A DNA stretch of 64,000 nt from Candidatus Baltobacteraceae bacterium (lineage in GTDB: Bacteria; Vulcanimicrobiota; Vulcanimicrobiia; Vulcanimicrobiales; Vulcanimicrobiaceae): positions 248,001 to 312,000 of the forward strand of contig DASXEW010000001.1 of assembly GCA_036489885.1 (NCBI GenBank), given 5' to 3'. Numbering within the stretch: position 1 is the first letter of the stretch; each line of letters begins with the position of its first letter. Shown piece after piece: positions 1-8,412 of the stretch. The translations under genes and the position numbers were made by a program. Under the pieces are notes generated by a model. That model had not been told where the DNA came from and ran no database searches. It worked only from the letters and a program-made list of their open reading frames with translations.

Positions 1-261
1 ATTCCGTTCTATCTCCAGCACAAGATTCTCAAAGAAGATCCGTTCCAGGTACTCGATCGGGTCGGCGTCGGCGAGCTGATGCGTGAAGGCATCGGCAAGG
101 GCCGCGGAACGCGTCCCGATTTGAAGATCGGGATCTGCGGTGAGCACGGCGGAGATCCGTCGAGCGTCGAGTTCTGTCACGAAGTCGGTCTCGACTACGT
201 GTCGTGCTCGCCGTATCGGGTTCCGATCGCGCGACTCGCAGCTGCGCAAGCCGCACTCTAA
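1..261 (+). CDS. ppdK: Pyruvate phosphate dikinase, C-terminal end (partial)
   Basis: The window opens inside this gene; only the last 86 residues are present, ending in TAA. The segment carries the PEP/pyruvate-domain signature around [14 protein letters not shown] and the closing [17 protein letters not shown], which is characteristic of pyruvate phosphate dikinase and of PEP-utilising enzymes of the PtsI/PpsA superfamily. The enzyme interconverts pyruvate, ATP and phosphate with PEP, AMP and pyrophosphate in the cytoplasm. The CGEHGGDP form, with its Cys before the GEH, favours PpdK over enzyme I. The chromate-type transporter begins about 35 bases downstream on the same strand, so co-transcription is possible. 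Confidence 0.9.
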   Translation: MPFYLQHKILKEDPFQVLDRVGVGELMREGIGKGRGTRPDLKIGICGEHGGDPSSVEFCHEVGLDYVSCSPYRVPIARLAAAQAAL

Positions 262-296
262 GCAACCTCCGCTTCGATTTCATCGTCTTCCACAGT

Positions 297-851
297 GTGG
301 AGGTAGATCGCCCGCGAGTTTCGCTCGCCGAAATTTTCTTGGTCTTTACGAAAATCAGTCTGACGAGTTTCGGCGGTGGTCTCTCAGGATGGATGTACCG
401 GGAATTCGTTGAGGTCCGTAGCTGGTTCTCAGAATCGGAATTTCTGAGCAGTCTCGCGATCTGCCAAGCCATGCCGGGCGTCAACGTCGTGAACCTCGCG
501 GTGTGGCTCGGCTTTCGGCTGCGCGGCACGCTCGGGGCAATCGTCGGCTTTTGCGCCATGATCGTGCCCGCGTTGATCGTGATCATTCCGATCTCGATCG
601 CGTACGGTTATTGGGGCAAGTATCCCGCCGTCCACCATGCGCTAGCCGGCGTCGCTGCCGCGGCTCTGGCGCTGACGCTCAACATGGTTTCGCGCGTCAC
701 GGTCTCGGCCGTGCGCGATGCGGTCACCTTGGCGATTGTTGCGATCGTGTTCGTCGGGATCGGTTTGCTGCGTTGGTCGATGTTTGAGCTTGTCATCGTC
801 ATTGCACCACTCAGCATTGCGTGGGCGTTCTATCGGCAGCGTCCGGCATGA
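297..851 (+). CDS. chrA: Chromate transporter-type permease, N-terminal half protein
   Basis: This is one half of a split CHR-family transporter. It begins with the family signature around FTKISLTSFGGGLSGWM, followed by SSLAICQAMPGVNVVNLAVW and several hydrophobic helices. Short-chain CHR proteins of about 180-190 residues work as pairs encoded by adjacent genes, and the second half follows with an ATGA overlap. I chose the GTG at 297 because longer versions would run into the ppdK end; no strong ribosome site separates the options. Family members export chromate or related oxyanions, but many homologues have no proven substrate, so the substrate is inferred. Confidence 0.83.
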   Translation: MEVDRPRVSLAEIFLVFTKISLTSFGGGLSGWMYREFVEVRSWFSESEFLSSLAICQAMPGVNVVNLAVWLGFRLRGTLGAIVGFCAMIVPALIVIIPISIAYGYWGKYPAVHHALAGVAAAALALTLNMVSRVTVSAVRDAVTLAIVAIVFVGIGLLRWSMFELVIVIAPLSIAWAFYRQRPA

Positions 852-1390
852 GCTGGTCGCTGATCTCCCTGCTGCTGCGCGTCATTACGCCGCTCTCGTT
901 TGTTACGATCGGCGGCGGCGCGAGCATCATCGCGGACCTCGAGCGCCAGTCGGTTAGCGTCAATCACTGGATGACCGCGGGACAGTTTCTCGATCTTTTT
1001 GCAATTTCGCGCGCTGCGCCGGGACCGGGGTCGTTGCTTGTTTCGCTTATCGGCTTTCAAGTCGACGGCGTCATCGGAGCGATCGTCGCGTCCCTGGCGA
1101 TCTTCGTGCCAACGTCGGCGATCCTGTACGTGCTCGCACGCATCTGGCGGCATTATCGCGATGCGAAGTGGCAGCAAGCAGTCGAGCGTGGCCTCGCGCC
1201 GGTCGCTGCCGGCCTGATCCTCGCCGGTCTTTACAGCATCTTTCGCATTGCGGAAGGCGGCATCTTGGCGTGGATCGTGGCGGTCGCAGCATTCGTCGCG
1301 TTGCGTTGGCTGCGTTTCAATCCTCTTGCGCTCATGGCTTTGGGCGGTACGATATTTGCTATCGTCGGGATTTATTGGTGGCCTGCATGA
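848..1390 (+). CDS. chrA: Chromate transporter-type permease, second half protein
   Basis: This 180-residue membrane protein is the partner of the preceding gene. It repeats the CHR signature (PLSFVTIGGGASIIADLE, then FAISRAAPGPGSLLVSLIG), as expected from the inverted-duplication architecture of the family. Its ATG lies inside the stop of the upstream half (ATGA), which implies translational coupling and equal expression of both halves. Its own stop overlaps the ATG of the TPP enzyme in the same way. The chain ends in a hydrophobic segment, IVGIYWWPA. Substrate is not determinable from sequence. Confidence 0.83.
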   Translation: MSWSLISLLLRVITPLSFVTIGGGASIIADLERQSVSVNHWMTAGQFLDLFAISRAAPGPGSLLVSLIGFQVDGVIGAIVASLAIFVPTSAILYVLARIWRHYRDAKWQQAVERGLAPVAAGLILAGLYSIFRIAEGGILAWIVAVAAFVALRWLRFNPLALMALGGTIFAIVGIYWWPA

Positions 1391-2910
1391 GACCGGTTTT
1401 CTCCGTTTCCGGAAATCAGATTCTCTCGCTGTACGAGGGCCTTGCTTCGGCAGACGTGCGAATCGTGCACACGCGGCACGAATCGGCTGCCGCATATGCG
1501 GCCGCCGGCTGGAGCGAGGCCACGGGCGAGATTGGCGTTGCGCTCGTCGCAGGCGGTCCGGGTTTTCTTGCGTCGTTAACCGGAGTTGCCGTCACGGCAA
1601 CGATGGAGCTGCCCGTTCTGCTCTTGAGCGGTGGCCCGCCGTCGACCAGCGATCGTCCCGGCGCATTTCAATATCTCGATCAGGCGACGATCGCTTCGAA
1701 AGTGTGCAAAGGCACGCACAAACTTGCGCGCGTGGACACGATCGAAGAAGACCTCGTGCGCGCTGCAGTTGAAGCGCAAAGCGGCATCCCCGGTCCCGTC
1801 CACGTGATGATTCCGGCTGACATTGCTGCGAGAGGTGCGAATCGCATTGGCACGACACTCGCGAGCTTGCCCGGCGCCCCCAATGCCGCTTCTCTCGAGG
1901 ACGGCGACGTACAACTGTTGGCGAAGATCGCTGATAGACTCGCAAATGCGCGCAGGCCCGTCGTCATCGTTCGACCGTCTGCGGCGCGCGGACGAGCCGG
2001 GGCAGCATTGCACGAGCTTGCTTCGCGCCTCGGAATTCGGCCGGTCATCATGGAGTCACCGCGCGGCACCGAAGACTTGAAATACCGTTTCGAGACGCGC
2101 GGTTATGCGAGCGCGGATTTCGCTCTCGTCATCGGTCCGGCGGATTTTGCGGTTCATTCTCTCTCGCAAGAGGCGCTTGCCTCGAACGGAGCTGTTGCGC
2201 TCATCGATGCCGAGGACGATCCGCAGCACGATCGCAAGCCGGACGTTCACCTTCGTCTCGAGCCTACTCGGGCGCTCGAAGCGATCGTTGCGCGTCTTCC
2301 CGAGAAACGGCGCGCGCGTCCGGTCGAGGATCGTGCTAGCGACAATGCGCCGCCGTCCGGTGGTGCGCTCCACCCGCTGTATGTCGGGGCGATCTTACGC
2401 GAGACGCTCGGGTCCGATGATCTTGTGATTCTCGACGGCGGCGAGTTTTGTCAGTGGGTTCGGCTCGCATTGGCTGCAGTCCCGAATCAAGTCGTCTGGA
2501 ACAGCCGGCTCGGCGCGATCGGCGGCGCGCTTCCGCTCGCGCTCGGCGCCGCAGTCGGACAGCCGCAGCGTCGCATCGTCGCGCTCGTCGGCGACGGGGC
2601 CTTCGGCTATCATCTTGCGGAAATCGAAACGGCAGTCCGCGAGGGCGTCAAGCTTACGGTCGTCGTCGGCAACGACGATCGCTGGGGAGCCGAATGGCAT
2701 ACGCAGCGGGAAAAATACGGACGCGCGGTTGCCACGATGCTCGGCGCCGTGCGTTACGATGAAGTTGCTCGCGGGTTTGGGGCGCGCGGTTTCGACGTCT
2801 CCTCGGAATCCGAGCTACGTTCGGCGCTGGGAAAAGCGCGCGAGATGGAGCACGTCGTATGCCTCAACACGCGGATCGCGTCGGTTCGAAGTCCGGCTAC
2901 GGCACCGTAG
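1387..2910 (+). CDS. Thiamine-pyrophosphate-dependent enzyme (acetolactate synthase-like)
   Basis: The 507-residue protein has the three-domain layout of the acetolactate synthase, benzoylformate decarboxylase and glyoxylate carboligase superfamily. The N-terminal pyrimidine-binding domain has the catalytic Glu at residue 32 in HTRHESAAAYAAAG. A central domain follows, and then a C-terminal pyrophosphate domain with the metal/TPP motif VALVGDGAFGYHLAEIETA and the downstream NDDRWGAEW. The ATG overlaps the stop of the second chrA half. No small regulatory subunit is adjacent, which argues against a biosynthetic acetolactate synthase; an oxo-acid decarboxylase or carboligase acting on an unknown substrate is more likely. 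The 3' end overlaps the convergent HPt gene by 14 bases. Confidence 0.8.
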   Translation: MRPVFSVSGNQILSLYEGLASADVRIVHTRHESAAAYAAAGWSEATGEIGVALVAGGPGFLASLTGVAVTATMELPVLLLSGGPPSTSDRPGAFQYLDQATIASKVCKGTHKLARVDTIEEDLVRAAVEAQSGIPGPVHVMIPADIAARGANRIGTTLASLPGAPNAASLEDGDVQLLAKIADRLANARRPVVIVRPSAARGRAGAALHELASRLGIRPVIMESPRGTEDLKYRFETRGYASADFALVIGPADFAVHSLSQEALASNGAVALIDAEDDPQHDRKPDVHLRLEPTRALEAIVARLPEKRRARPVEDRASDNAPPSGGALHPLYVGAILRETLGSDDLVILDGGEFCQWVRLALAAVPNQVVWNSRLGAIGGALPLALGAAVGQPQRRIVALVGDGAFGYHLAEIETAVREGVKLTVVVGNDDRWGAEWHTQREKYGRAVATMLGAVRYDEVARGFGARGFDVSSESELRSALGKAREMEHVVCLNTRIASVRSPATAP

Positions 2911-3259
2911 CAGGGCGTAGACCGCGCGCGGCGGATTCGAGGCGATCGAGCGCCTCATTGAATTCTTGGATGCGTGCTGCAGCCAGTGTCGTGGCGTTCT
3001 GAATCTCGAGCTCGTCTTCGAGCGCGGATGCAAGTGATGCGATCTCGGTCGCACCGACGCTGCTACACGAACCGCGCAACTCGTGCGCGATGATACCGAG
3101 TTCGTTGATATCGCCCTGGTCGAGCGCGTAGCGCATACGTTCAATCAGGTCGCGTACCGAATCGGCCGCGAGCTGCAACAGTGCGAGAGCAGCATCGCTG
3201 TCGCCGCCGCACACAGACATCAAGCGATCTTCATCTAAAGAAATCATTCGGCTAACCAC
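2897..3259 (-). CDS. Stand-alone HPt (histidine phosphotransfer) protein
   Basis: The 120-residue all-helical protein carries the HPt signature IIAHELRGSCSSVGA, with the phosphoacceptor His at residue 59 and the small residues that normally follow it. The surrounding helices (SVRDLIERMRYALDQGD before, LASALEDELE after) fit a four-helix HPt bundle. Such proteins shuttle phosphate between hybrid kinases and response regulators. No kinase is nearby; the closest candidate partner is the single-domain response regulator at 27476-27883, and that link is speculative. An internal Met at residue 5 could be the true start. The stop lies within the end of the convergent TPP enzyme gene. Confidence 0.8.
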   Translation of the reverse strand: MVSRMISLDEDRLMSVCGGDSDAALALLQLAADSVRDLIERMRYALDQGDINELGIIAHELRGSCSSVGATEIASLASALEDELEIQNATTLAAARIQEFNEALDRLESAARGLRPATVP

Positions 3260-3317
3260 CCTGAGGACGTATGCGCGAGCGAGGTGCGGACCTCATTCCC
3301 GGATACGGTGACGGTCA

Positions 3318-4472
3318 TCACAAGGTCGTGAATGCCGCGCGCAAATCCTCGATTAAATCTACCGGGTCTTCCAAACCAACGTGCAGGCGGACGATTGCGC
3401 CTGCATCTTTCCATCGCGGCGACGTTCGCGCGGGTCTGCTGAGAAGCACCAGGCTCTCATAGCCTCCCCAGCTTGCGCCAAGTCCGAAAAGCTTTAAGCG
3501 CTCTATCATCGCGATCGCTGCGCGTTCGGAAATTTCGCGTTTGAATAGGAAGGAGAAGAGCCCTGTAGCTCCTTGGAAATCCCGCTTCCAAAGCGCGTGT
3601 CCCGGCGCTCCCGGTAACGCGGGATATAAAACCCGCTCGATTTCCGGGCGGGTACTCAGGAACTCCGCAACCGCAAGTGCGCGTTTCGCATGTGCACTGA
3701 GCCGGACACCGAGCGTGCGCAATCCGCGAAGCCCGAGCCAGCAATCGTCGGGCGACGCGGTATAGCCAAGCTGCGCGACGGCTCTGCGGACTTGCGCGAA
3801 ATAGCGCTCGTTGGTCACGATCCCGCCAAGTATTACGTCGGAATGTCCGGCGATGTATTTGGTTGCGGCATGGATCGACACGTCAACGCCGTGCGCGATC
3901 GCGTTGAAATAGTAGCCCGTCGCCCACGTGTTGTCTATCGCCGTGGGAATGTCGCGGGATCTCGCGACGGCGACGATGGCGGGAACGTCCTGTACCTCGA
4001 ACGTCATCGATCCCGGCGATTCCATGTAGATCAGCCGCGTGTTGGGCTTGATGAGCTCAGCAATGCCGCTGCCGATCAGCGGATCGTAGTATGTCGTCTC
4101 GATGCCGAGCTCTTTGAGAACGCCATCGCACGCAATACGCCCGGGATGATAGACGGAGTCCGGTATCAAGAGATGCTGGCCGCTTCCGACAAACGCCTGG
4201 ATCGTTGCGATGATCGCGGCAAGTCCGGATGAGACGGCGATTGCTCCGTAGGCATTTTCGAGCGCCGCGAGCGCGGTCGAGAACGCGAACGACGTCTCGG
4301 TACCGTACGTGCCGTAAAAGAGCACGTCACGTTCTGCGCGCGTCTTTTGCGCAGCCTCGAAATCCGCGACCGTCTCGAATAGGATCGTTGATGCGCGTTG
4401 TACGGGCGTATTCACGGGAACGCGCCCGGGCTTGGGCCGTGCGACATGCCCGAGGAGCGTGTCTTTGTTCAC
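3318..4472 (-). CDS. metC: Cystathionine beta-lyase (PLP-dependent)
   Basis: The 384-residue protein is a Cys/Met-metabolism PLP enzyme. It has the cofactor-binding Tyr/Gly stretch YGTYGTETSFAF, the serine-rich PLP pocket AVSSGLAAIIAT, AIDNTWATGYYF, and the Schiff-base lysine K205 in SIHAATKYIAGHSD. The WATGYYFN form and the C-terminal ASWGGYESL are typical of cystathionine beta-lyases, which convert cystathionine to homocysteine in methionine biosynthesis. It follows a peptide-type substrate-binding protein by six bases in the same direction, an unusual partner that suggests joint regulation or salvage of sulfur-containing compounds. Confidence 0.88.
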   Translation of the reverse strand: MNKDTLLGHVARPKPGRVPVNTPVQRASTILFETVADFEAAQKTRAERDVLFYGTYGTETSFAFSTALAALENAYGAIAVSSGLAAIIATIQAFVGSGQHLLIPDSVYHPGRIACDGVLKELGIETTYYDPLIGSGIAELIKPNTRLIYMESPGSMTFEVQDVPAIVAVARSRDIPTAIDNTWATGYYFNAIAHGVDVSIHAATKYIAGHSDVILGGIVTNERYFAQVRRAVAQLGYTASPDDCWLGLRGLRTLGVRLSAHAKRALAVAEFLSTRPEIERVLYPALPGAPGHALWKRDFQGATGLFSFLFKREISERAAIAMIERLKLFGLGASWGGYESLVLLSRPARTSPRWKDAGAIVRLHVGLEDPVDLIEDLRAAFTTL

Positions 4473-4478
4473 GGCGAC

Positions 4479-6107
4479 CTAAATGTCTACGTTCATCATG
4501 TCATCGAACGGCGTCACGGCGTTCGGATGGAAGTTCTGCAGATCGTCGTTGAACCCGTACATGTCTTCGCGGAAACTCGTCACGATCGTAGCGACGTCTT
4601 TCACGACTTGTCCTTGGACTTTCCACGAAAGATCGCGTTGTCGCGAGACGTCGTATGTATGACGAAAATCAGCGAGCAGTTTGTCAACTTGCGGATTGCG
4701 GTAGCGCTCGTCGTTCTGCCCGTTGGGCGGAATCTCTTTCGATGAGAAGACGTTACTCATATCGCCGACGACGTCGTTTTGCCACGCAAAGAAGATGACG
4801 TCGAATTTCCCGTTATAGAGGATCCCGCCGTCTGCATACGGCGCGAAGAAGAGCGGCGGAGCGTAACGGTGGATTTCGAGATCGACGCCAATCTGTTTCC
4901 ACCAATCCTGAATGAGCTCGATCTGTGAATCTGCGTCGGGCGTTCCGGTTGTCGAGGCGGCGACGAGAGCAAGCCGCAACCCATTCTTTGCGCGCACGCC
5001 GTCACTTCCGCGTTTCCATCCGTCGCCGTCGAGCAGCTTATTCGCCTTATTGAGATTAAACGGAATAATGGCGATGTGCGGATCGTACATTGGATGGGTC
5101 GGCGCCATCAACGATTCCTGGATAATACCGACGCCATGACCGATTTTGTCGCGTATGAGAGGGCGGTTGATCGCGTACCGCAACGCCTCCCGCACCGCGA
5201 GGTCTTTGAAAACGTCGCGGCTTAGATTCATGTCGATGTGGTTGTAGATGTATCCGGCCTGCCGCAGGATTTTCACGCCGGAGATAGCCTTTATGCGATC
5301 GAGGTACGCACCGCCGAAGGGATACCAAAAGTCGACTTCGTGCGTCGTCAACTGGGTGACGACGGTATTGCGGTCCGGAATGACCTTGAAGATAACTTTG
5401 TCGAGCTTGGGACGCCCGCGCCAATATTTGTCGTTGGCGACCATCTCGATCTGAACGGTACGCTGCCAGGAGCTGTATTTGAACGGTCCTATCCCGACGG
5501 GAAGGCTGTTATACGGCGCGTTGTTTATGTTGGGAAGACCGCCGAGAATGTGCTCGGGAAGAATGCATGGATTTGCGCCGGCGCTTCCGCAGAAGGTTGG
5601 CAAAAAGGCCGCGTAGGGCTCCTTCAAGTGGATGACCAGCGTATACGGGTTCGGCGTTTCGACTTTTGTGATCAAATCCCAACCGCTGCGGTCTGTGATG
5701 TTGTTCGCGTCGTTCATCATGGTTTTCCATGTGAACACGAAGTCGCGCGCATCGAACGGCGCGCCGTCCGACCAGACGACGCCCTTACGAAGATGGAAGG
5801 TAATCGTCTTGCCGTCCGCGCTGATCCCGCCGTTACGTTGCGTCGGGACGACCGTAGCTAGTTCCGGTACCGGCTGATTGCGGAAGTCATAGCGGACGAG
5901 CCATGCCATGGTGAGGCTGCCAAGTAGCCCCAAATTGAAATCTTGCAGCAGCAGCGGATTGAGCGTGTTGATATCCGACGCCGTCGTGTAGCGCAGCGTG
6001 TGCGGAACCGTGTACGGATGCCGCGAGCCTTGCGCGCTCGCTCGACTCGCGCCGGCCGCAACGAATCCGGCCATCGCGAGAGCGGCCTCGCGTCGTCTAA
6101 TCTTCAT
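4479..6107 (-). CDS. ABC transporter substrate-binding protein, family 5 (peptide/nickel type)
   Basis: The mature protein of about 520 residues has the family 5 fold: TASDINTLNPLL near the N-terminus, then FHLRKGVVWSDGAPFDARDF, the classic motif of OppA/DppA/NikA proteins. I prefer the ATG at 6107, which starts with a twin-arginine-like export signal (MKIRRREAALAMAGF, cleavage near SRASAQ). An ATG at 6143 would add 12 residues in frame. The only SD-like GGGGGAG lies in the loop of the strong hairpin at 6108-6135. No permease or ATPase gene is adjacent; two matching permeases lie at 29997-31891. Ligand unknown; metC follows by six bases. Confidence 0.85.
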   Translation of the reverse strand: MKIRRREAALAMAGFVAAGASRASAQGSRHPYTVPHTLRYTTASDINTLNPLLLQDFNLGLLGSLTMAWLVRYDFRNQPVPELATVVPTQRNGGISADGKTITFHLRKGVVWSDGAPFDARDFVFTWKTMMNDANNITDRSGWDLITKVETPNPYTLVIHLKEPYAAFLPTFCGSAGANPCILPEHILGGLPNINNAPYNSLPVGIGPFKYSSWQRTVQIEMVANDKYWRGRPKLDKVIFKVIPDRNTVVTQLTTHEVDFWYPFGGAYLDRIKAISGVKILRQAGYIYNHIDMNLSRDVFKDLAVREALRYAINRPLIRDKIGHGVGIIQESLMAPTHPMYDPHIAIIPFNLNKANKLLDGDGWKRGSDGVRAKNGLRLALVAASTTGTPDADSQIELIQDWWKQIGVDLEIHRYAPPLFFAPYADGGILYNGKFDVIFFAWQNDVVGDMSNVFSSKEIPPNGQNDERYRNPQVDKLLADFRHTYDVSRQRDLSWKVQGQVVKDVATIVTSFREDMYGFNDDLQNFHPNAVTPFDDMMNVDI

Positions 6108-6135
6108 GGCCGCCCGGGTTCTCCCCCGGGCGGCC
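6108..6135 (-). promoter_or_regulatory. Perfect 11-bp hairpin directly before a start codon
   Basis: GGCCGCCCGGG at 6108-6118 pairs perfectly with 6125-6135 around a 6-nt loop. On the minus-strand RNA the stem ends immediately before the ATG at 6107, and the only SD-like stretch (GGGGGAG) is in the loop side. There is no T-run after it, so it is not a canonical terminator. It could control translation of the binding protein or stabilise mRNA processed from the upstream gene. Confidence 0.6.
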
Positions 6136-6143
6136 GTGCTCAT

Positions 6144-6440
6144 TTAGCGGTGAGCGCCGATCAATTGGACGCGACGCGCGTCAAGATGCCAGTGTGAATA
6201 CCGCGTTCCGAACACGCGAACGCGCATCCCGCGGTAAAGCGTCACGCCGGTTGGGTTGATGACCGTGCCTTCATGCAAGTAGACCGTCATACCGTTGTCG
6301 AGCGTAACCTGATTTGCCTGAACGTCCGTGATGAGTCCGACGCGTGACGCATACTGACCGTTTTGCGCTGAAGCAACAAACGGCATCATCAGCGTGAGCG
6401 CGGATCCCATGAGCGTGGCAATGAGCGCGTGTCTTTTCAT
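6144..6440 (-). CDS. Secreted small protein with GTVINPTG motif
   Basis: Using the ATG at 6440, this is a protein of 98 residues with a clear signal peptide (MKRHALIATLMGSALTLMM, cleavage after VASAQ). The mature part is a small beta-rich domain: GLITDVQANQVTLDNGMTVY, then LHEGTVINPTG and LYRGMRVRVFG. The same domain, including the identical GTVINPTG core, occurs in the secreted protein at 8413-8874, so the two are paralogues. It resembles small OB-like DUF5666-type secreted domains; function unknown. It precedes the family 5 binding protein on the same strand and diverges from the sedolisin at 6581. Confidence 0.75.
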   Translation of the reverse strand: MKRHALIATLMGSALTLMMPFVASAQNGQYASRVGLITDVQANQVTLDNGMTVYLHEGTVINPTGVTLYRGMRVRVFGTRYSHWHLDARRVQLIGAHR

Positions 6441-6580
6441 GCCAGCATCCTGCCCGAGCCGGCGTGTATACAAACATCTCGGCGCTTGCTCACTGCGACG
6501 GAGATCACTGAATGCGAGCGAGCGCTGTAACGCTCGCGCACATGGGTAGCATAGCCCTCGTCATGCTTGGGAGTAAATGT

Positions 6581-8371
6581 ATGCAAACTCGCGCTCTCGC
6601 GCCTCTCCTCCTGGTCATGGCGTTGGCAGCTTGCTCGCACGGTGGATCATCTTCGCTTCCCACAACGACGAGTGACGGAATGTCCGCATCGTCGACGACA
6701 ACGACGACTCAAGCTTCGGCGCCACGCAACTCGCAACTCAGCCGCGTCGCGCAGTCGATCTCCGTACCATCGGGATGGGCTGCAACAAACACAGTCGCCC
6801 TCAATCTCCTTAACGCAACTTCTCTTGGTGCAGTCCCCGCGACGACGCAAATCAATGTTGCAGTCGCGCTTGCGCTGCGCGACGCCGCCGACGCGCAAAC
6901 AGTCGCGACCCGCGTCAATAACCCGACTGATTCGATGTACGGGCAGTTTCTATCGCCAGCGCAATTTACGGCTTCTTATGGACCGACGTCGAGTCAAGTT
7001 AGCGCCGTGACGGCGTACCTTACGAGCAAGGGCTTCACGAACGTATCAGCCGAGCCGAACAATCTTTTCGTCTCGGCAACGGGTACGCCCGGGGTAATTC
7101 AGGCCGCGTTCAATACGTCGCTGGGGCAATTCACGTGGAACGGACTGCATGTCTTCGCGAATACGAGTCCGGCGCTGGTTCCGAGCTCGCTAAGCGGAAT
7201 CGTACTTTCGGTACTGGGACTCAACAACGTCCCCGCCAAGACGCCGAATCACCAAGCTCCGGGCCTCGCCTGCGATATTACGGTTACGACCAACTGCATC
7301 CGTAGCTATAATGCGACAGGCTTCCAGCTGGCGTACGACGCCGGCTCAACGCCGACCGGTTCGAACACGACGATCGCCGTCATGTCCGAAGGAAACGTCG
7401 CATCGGTCATCACCGATCTGCGTTACTTCGAACAGCAGAACGGCTTGCCGCAAGTTCCCGTCTCGATCGTGCAGGTTGGCCTGGCATCGACCGATACGTC
7501 CGGCGCCGACGAATGGGATCTGGATTCCCAAACGTCCACCGGTGTTGCCGGTAACGTGAAGCACCTGTACTTCTACGTGACGACGTCGCTTTCGGATTCC
7601 GATCTGGCCCTCGACTTCAATCGTTGGGCCGAGCAAGACGTCGCCAAGATCGGAAACGCGTCGCTCGGACTCTGCGAGTTCTTCGCGTATCTCGACGGCT
7701 CGATGATGGCGGACGATCAAGTCTTCTTGCAGGCCGCGGCACAAGGCCAAACGCTCTTCGCATCGACCGGAGATCAAGGTTCGTCATGCGGCGTCGGCGC
7801 GCCGAACGGCGTCCCGGCAGCGGGTCCACCCTTCGTTGAATATCCGGCTGCATCACCGTACGTGGTCGGCGTCGGTGGAACGACGTTGACGACCGACACG
7901 GCGGGCAACTACGACGGCGAGGTCGCGTGGTACGCGGGCGGTGGCGGAATCTCGCAATTCGAGCCATCTCCGTATTGGCAAAGCAGCATCGCGACGATCG
8001 GCGGGAAGTGCAATTGCAAATCCTTGCCCGACATCTCGATGGTCGCCGATCCGAATACGGGCGCGCAGATCTTCATGGGTGGCGCTGCAGAGTACTACGG
8101 CGGAACGAGCCTCTCGTCGCCGCTCGCCATGGGCTCGTATGCGCGTCTGCAAACGGCGAAGGGCAATAAACTCGGCTTCGCCGCGCCACGTCTCTATAGT
8201 TTGTACGTCGGTTCCGACACGGGGCCGACGGGCACGCCTCCAACGGACATGTTGGGGCCGTACCATGACGTCATCACCGGCGCGAACGGTCTGTTCACCG
8301 CGCTACCCGGTTACGACATGACGACGGGGATGGGGACGCTCGACATCGCGAAACTCGCAGCCCAGATCTAG
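6581..8371 (+). CDS. Lipoprotein S53 peptidase (sedolisin/kumamolisin family)
   Basis: The ATG at 6581 has an SD-like GGGAG about eight bases upstream and gives a lipoprotein signal, LLLVMALAACSHG, with the lipobox Cys at residue 18. A pro-kumamolisin activation domain spans roughly residues 55-220 (DSMYGQFLSPAQFTASYGPT). The catalytic domain then shows E311 and D315 in ADEWDLDSQTS, the oxyanion Asp D398 in STGDQGSS, and the nucleophile S510 in GGTSLSSPLAMG. A C-terminal GYDMTTGMGTLD matches the calcium site. Sedolisins are usually secreted acid-active serine-carboxyl endopeptidases; membrane anchoring as a lipoprotein is less usual. A terminator follows at 8381-8410. Confidence 0.92.
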   Translation: MQTRALAPLLLVMALAACSHGGSSSLPTTTSDGMSASSTTTTTQASAPRNSQLSRVAQSISVPSGWAATNTVALNLLNATSLGAVPATTQINVAVALALRDAADAQTVATRVNNPTDSMYGQFLSPAQFTASYGPTSSQVSAVTAYLTSKGFTNVSAEPNNLFVSATGTPGVIQAAFNTSLGQFTWNGLHVFANTSPALVPSSLSGIVLSVLGLNNVPAKTPNHQAPGLACDITVTTNCIRSYNATGFQLAYDAGSTPTGSNTTIAVMSEGNVASVITDLRYFEQQNGLPQVPVSIVQVGLASTDTSGADEWDLDSQTSTGVAGNVKHLYFYVTTSLSDSDLALDFNRWAEQDVAKIGNASLGLCEFFAYLDGSMMADDQVFLQAAAQGQTLFASTGDQGSSCGVGAPNGVPAAGPPFVEYPAASPYVVGVGGTTLTTDTAGNYDGEVAWYAGGGGISQFEPSPYWQSSIATIGGKCNCKSLPDISMVADPNTGAQIFMGGAAEYYGGTSLSSPLAMGSYARLQTAKGNKLGFAAPRLYSLYVGSDTGPTGTPPTDMLGPYHDVITGANGLFTALPGYDMTTGMGTLDIAKLAAQI

Positions 8372-8380
8372 GGCACGAAA

Positions 8381-8410
8381 AAAATCGCCCGGCTTGTGCC
8401 GGGCGATTTT
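8381..8410. terminator. Bidirectional rho-independent terminator
   Basis: A perfect 13-bp stem (AAAATCGCCCGGC at 8381-8393 with 8398-8410) closes a TTGT loop. The stem is flanked by A-runs and T-runs on both sides, so it can stop transcription of the sedolisin from the left and of the convergent secreted protein (stop codon at 8413) from the right. Confidence 0.88.
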
Positions 8411-8412
8411 CC

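Noticed and set aside
830-1495. Minus-strand frame of 221 codons
   Set aside because: It is antisense to the chrA second half and the TPP enzyme; composition is Arg- and Asp-rich shadow.
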